A stretch of 64,000 nt of DNA from Saxidomus purpurata (lineage: Eukaryota > Mollusca > Bivalvia > Venerida > Veneridae), in contig JAFMSR010000012.1 of the NCBI GenBank assembly GCA_022818135.1, forward strand, positions 32,517,624 through 32,581,623, given 5' to 3'. This document shows, in pieces, positions 63,213 to 64,000 of the stretch. How positions within the stretch are numbered: position 1 is the stretch's first letter; every line of letters begins with the position of its first letter. Position numbers and translations under genes: made by a program. The notes beneath the pieces were generated by a model, which was given only the letters and a program-made list of their open reading frames with translations, searched no databases and was not told the origin of the DNA.

Positions 63213-64000
63213 ATGCAGATGTGGCAGAAAGTTCCGCTATTTTTATTACCTAGAACAAAACATTGCATTTTATCTTACAACTTATACGTATTTAGACAAA
63301 TGTTTACTAGTTCTAGCGAGCATTTAAAGTCACTTCATGTCCGAATAATTAAATTGCTGGTGCGGTGCTAATCATTTAGTGAAATTTTAAAAAAATGTAA
63401 TTGTTACATGCGTGTCTAATACTCAAAACGCCGGACAAAACAGTTTATTATACACTTTTATAGTTTGAAATATTAACGTTTAATAAGACTTGTGCAAAAC
63501 AAGACACTTTATGAATCAATACCTTCAACTGATAACAAATATATACATTTCCCTTTTCAAAAATTATTTTTTTACTCATTCCTTGATGCAATACTCAGTA
63601 CAGTAATTCGCTCACTCCGTCAATACTCAGTACACGTTTAACCAATACCCAGTACAGTAATTGAAATGTTTCGAGAACCGTATCTTTGCTATACTCTCGT
63701 CTAAAATGATGAAATTTTGAGCATTATTATCTTGTCTTTAGGCAAATGATATGCCCTTGTCAGATTATTAATATGTTAATGATTTAACAAATAAAACGGC
63801 ATGATTTTCAAACGGTCGAGATTTTTCGAGTGAGCAAGCTATTTGTTTTGGACATTTTCAACATTTCAACATATTTATGTTGCACATCGAGAATATTTTC
63901 GGATTGGACAGTCATTATCGTATATGAAAAAACTCAAATAAACACAATAGCATATGCATCAGAGTGAAAATCGGGTTTTAACTTACCCCGGTTGTAACAC
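63213..64000. other. No recognised feature
   Basis: AT-rich sequence to the window end. I see no gene or repeat beyond a few short ACTCAGTAC echoes. Confidence 0.35.

Overview
This is a eukaryotic nuclear window, almost certainly from a bivalve mollusc and most likely a venerid-type clam. That lineage call is inference. It rests on large repeat-filled introns, several families of Helitron-like non-autonomous elements carrying tandem repeats, tRNA-derived SINEs, many MITEs, and an expanded family of RING-less B-box (TRIM-like) genes. No autonomous transposase or reverse transcriptase ORF was seen.

One gene is fully resolved. UBA2, the catalytic subunit of the SUMO-activating enzyme (SUMO E1), lies on the + strand in 17 coding exons from 5816 to 36971. 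The exons join in frame to a 635-residue protein with an ATP-binding glycine loop, both zinc-binding CxxC pairs, the catalytic cysteine, a ubiquitin-fold domain and an acidic tail with a basic nuclear-localisation cluster. Its last intron appears to be of the GC-AG type.

The second half (about 34.9-59 kb) is a degenerate segmental-duplication cluster. It holds two intact, intronless, minus-strand B-box/coiled-coil/beta-propeller genes (44964-46679 and 56481-58226), a truncated pseudogene between them (about 50580-50770) and an orphan copy of their 5' flank (about 48976-49252). The duplicated unit includes the 3' part of UBA2 (intron 16 and downstream sequence), but in the second unit (52.7-58.9 kb) UBA2 exon 17 has been deleted. 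The second unit preserves apparent pre-insertion sites of several mobile elements present in the first.

The rest is repeat sequence. At least five families (A-E here) share one Helentron/HINE-like plan: complementary 5' and 3' subterminal repeats, a Tccgtc-rich tract near the 5' end in several of them, an internal array of roughly 140-180 bp repeats, a 3' hairpin, and a 3' end near CTCTTGTT or CTAGTT. Elements are nested in one another. The internal repeats carry many nuclear-receptor half-sites (AGGTCA), including perfect DR1 and estrogen-response-element-type IR3 palindromes. Other items are TTAA-flanked MITEs, TA-flanked MITEs, a hAT-type MITE with a near-perfect 8-bp target duplication, long foldback elements, a 32-bp minisatellite with higher-order structure in UBA2 intron 6, and a homopolymer block at 53.63-53.72 kb that looks like an assembly error.
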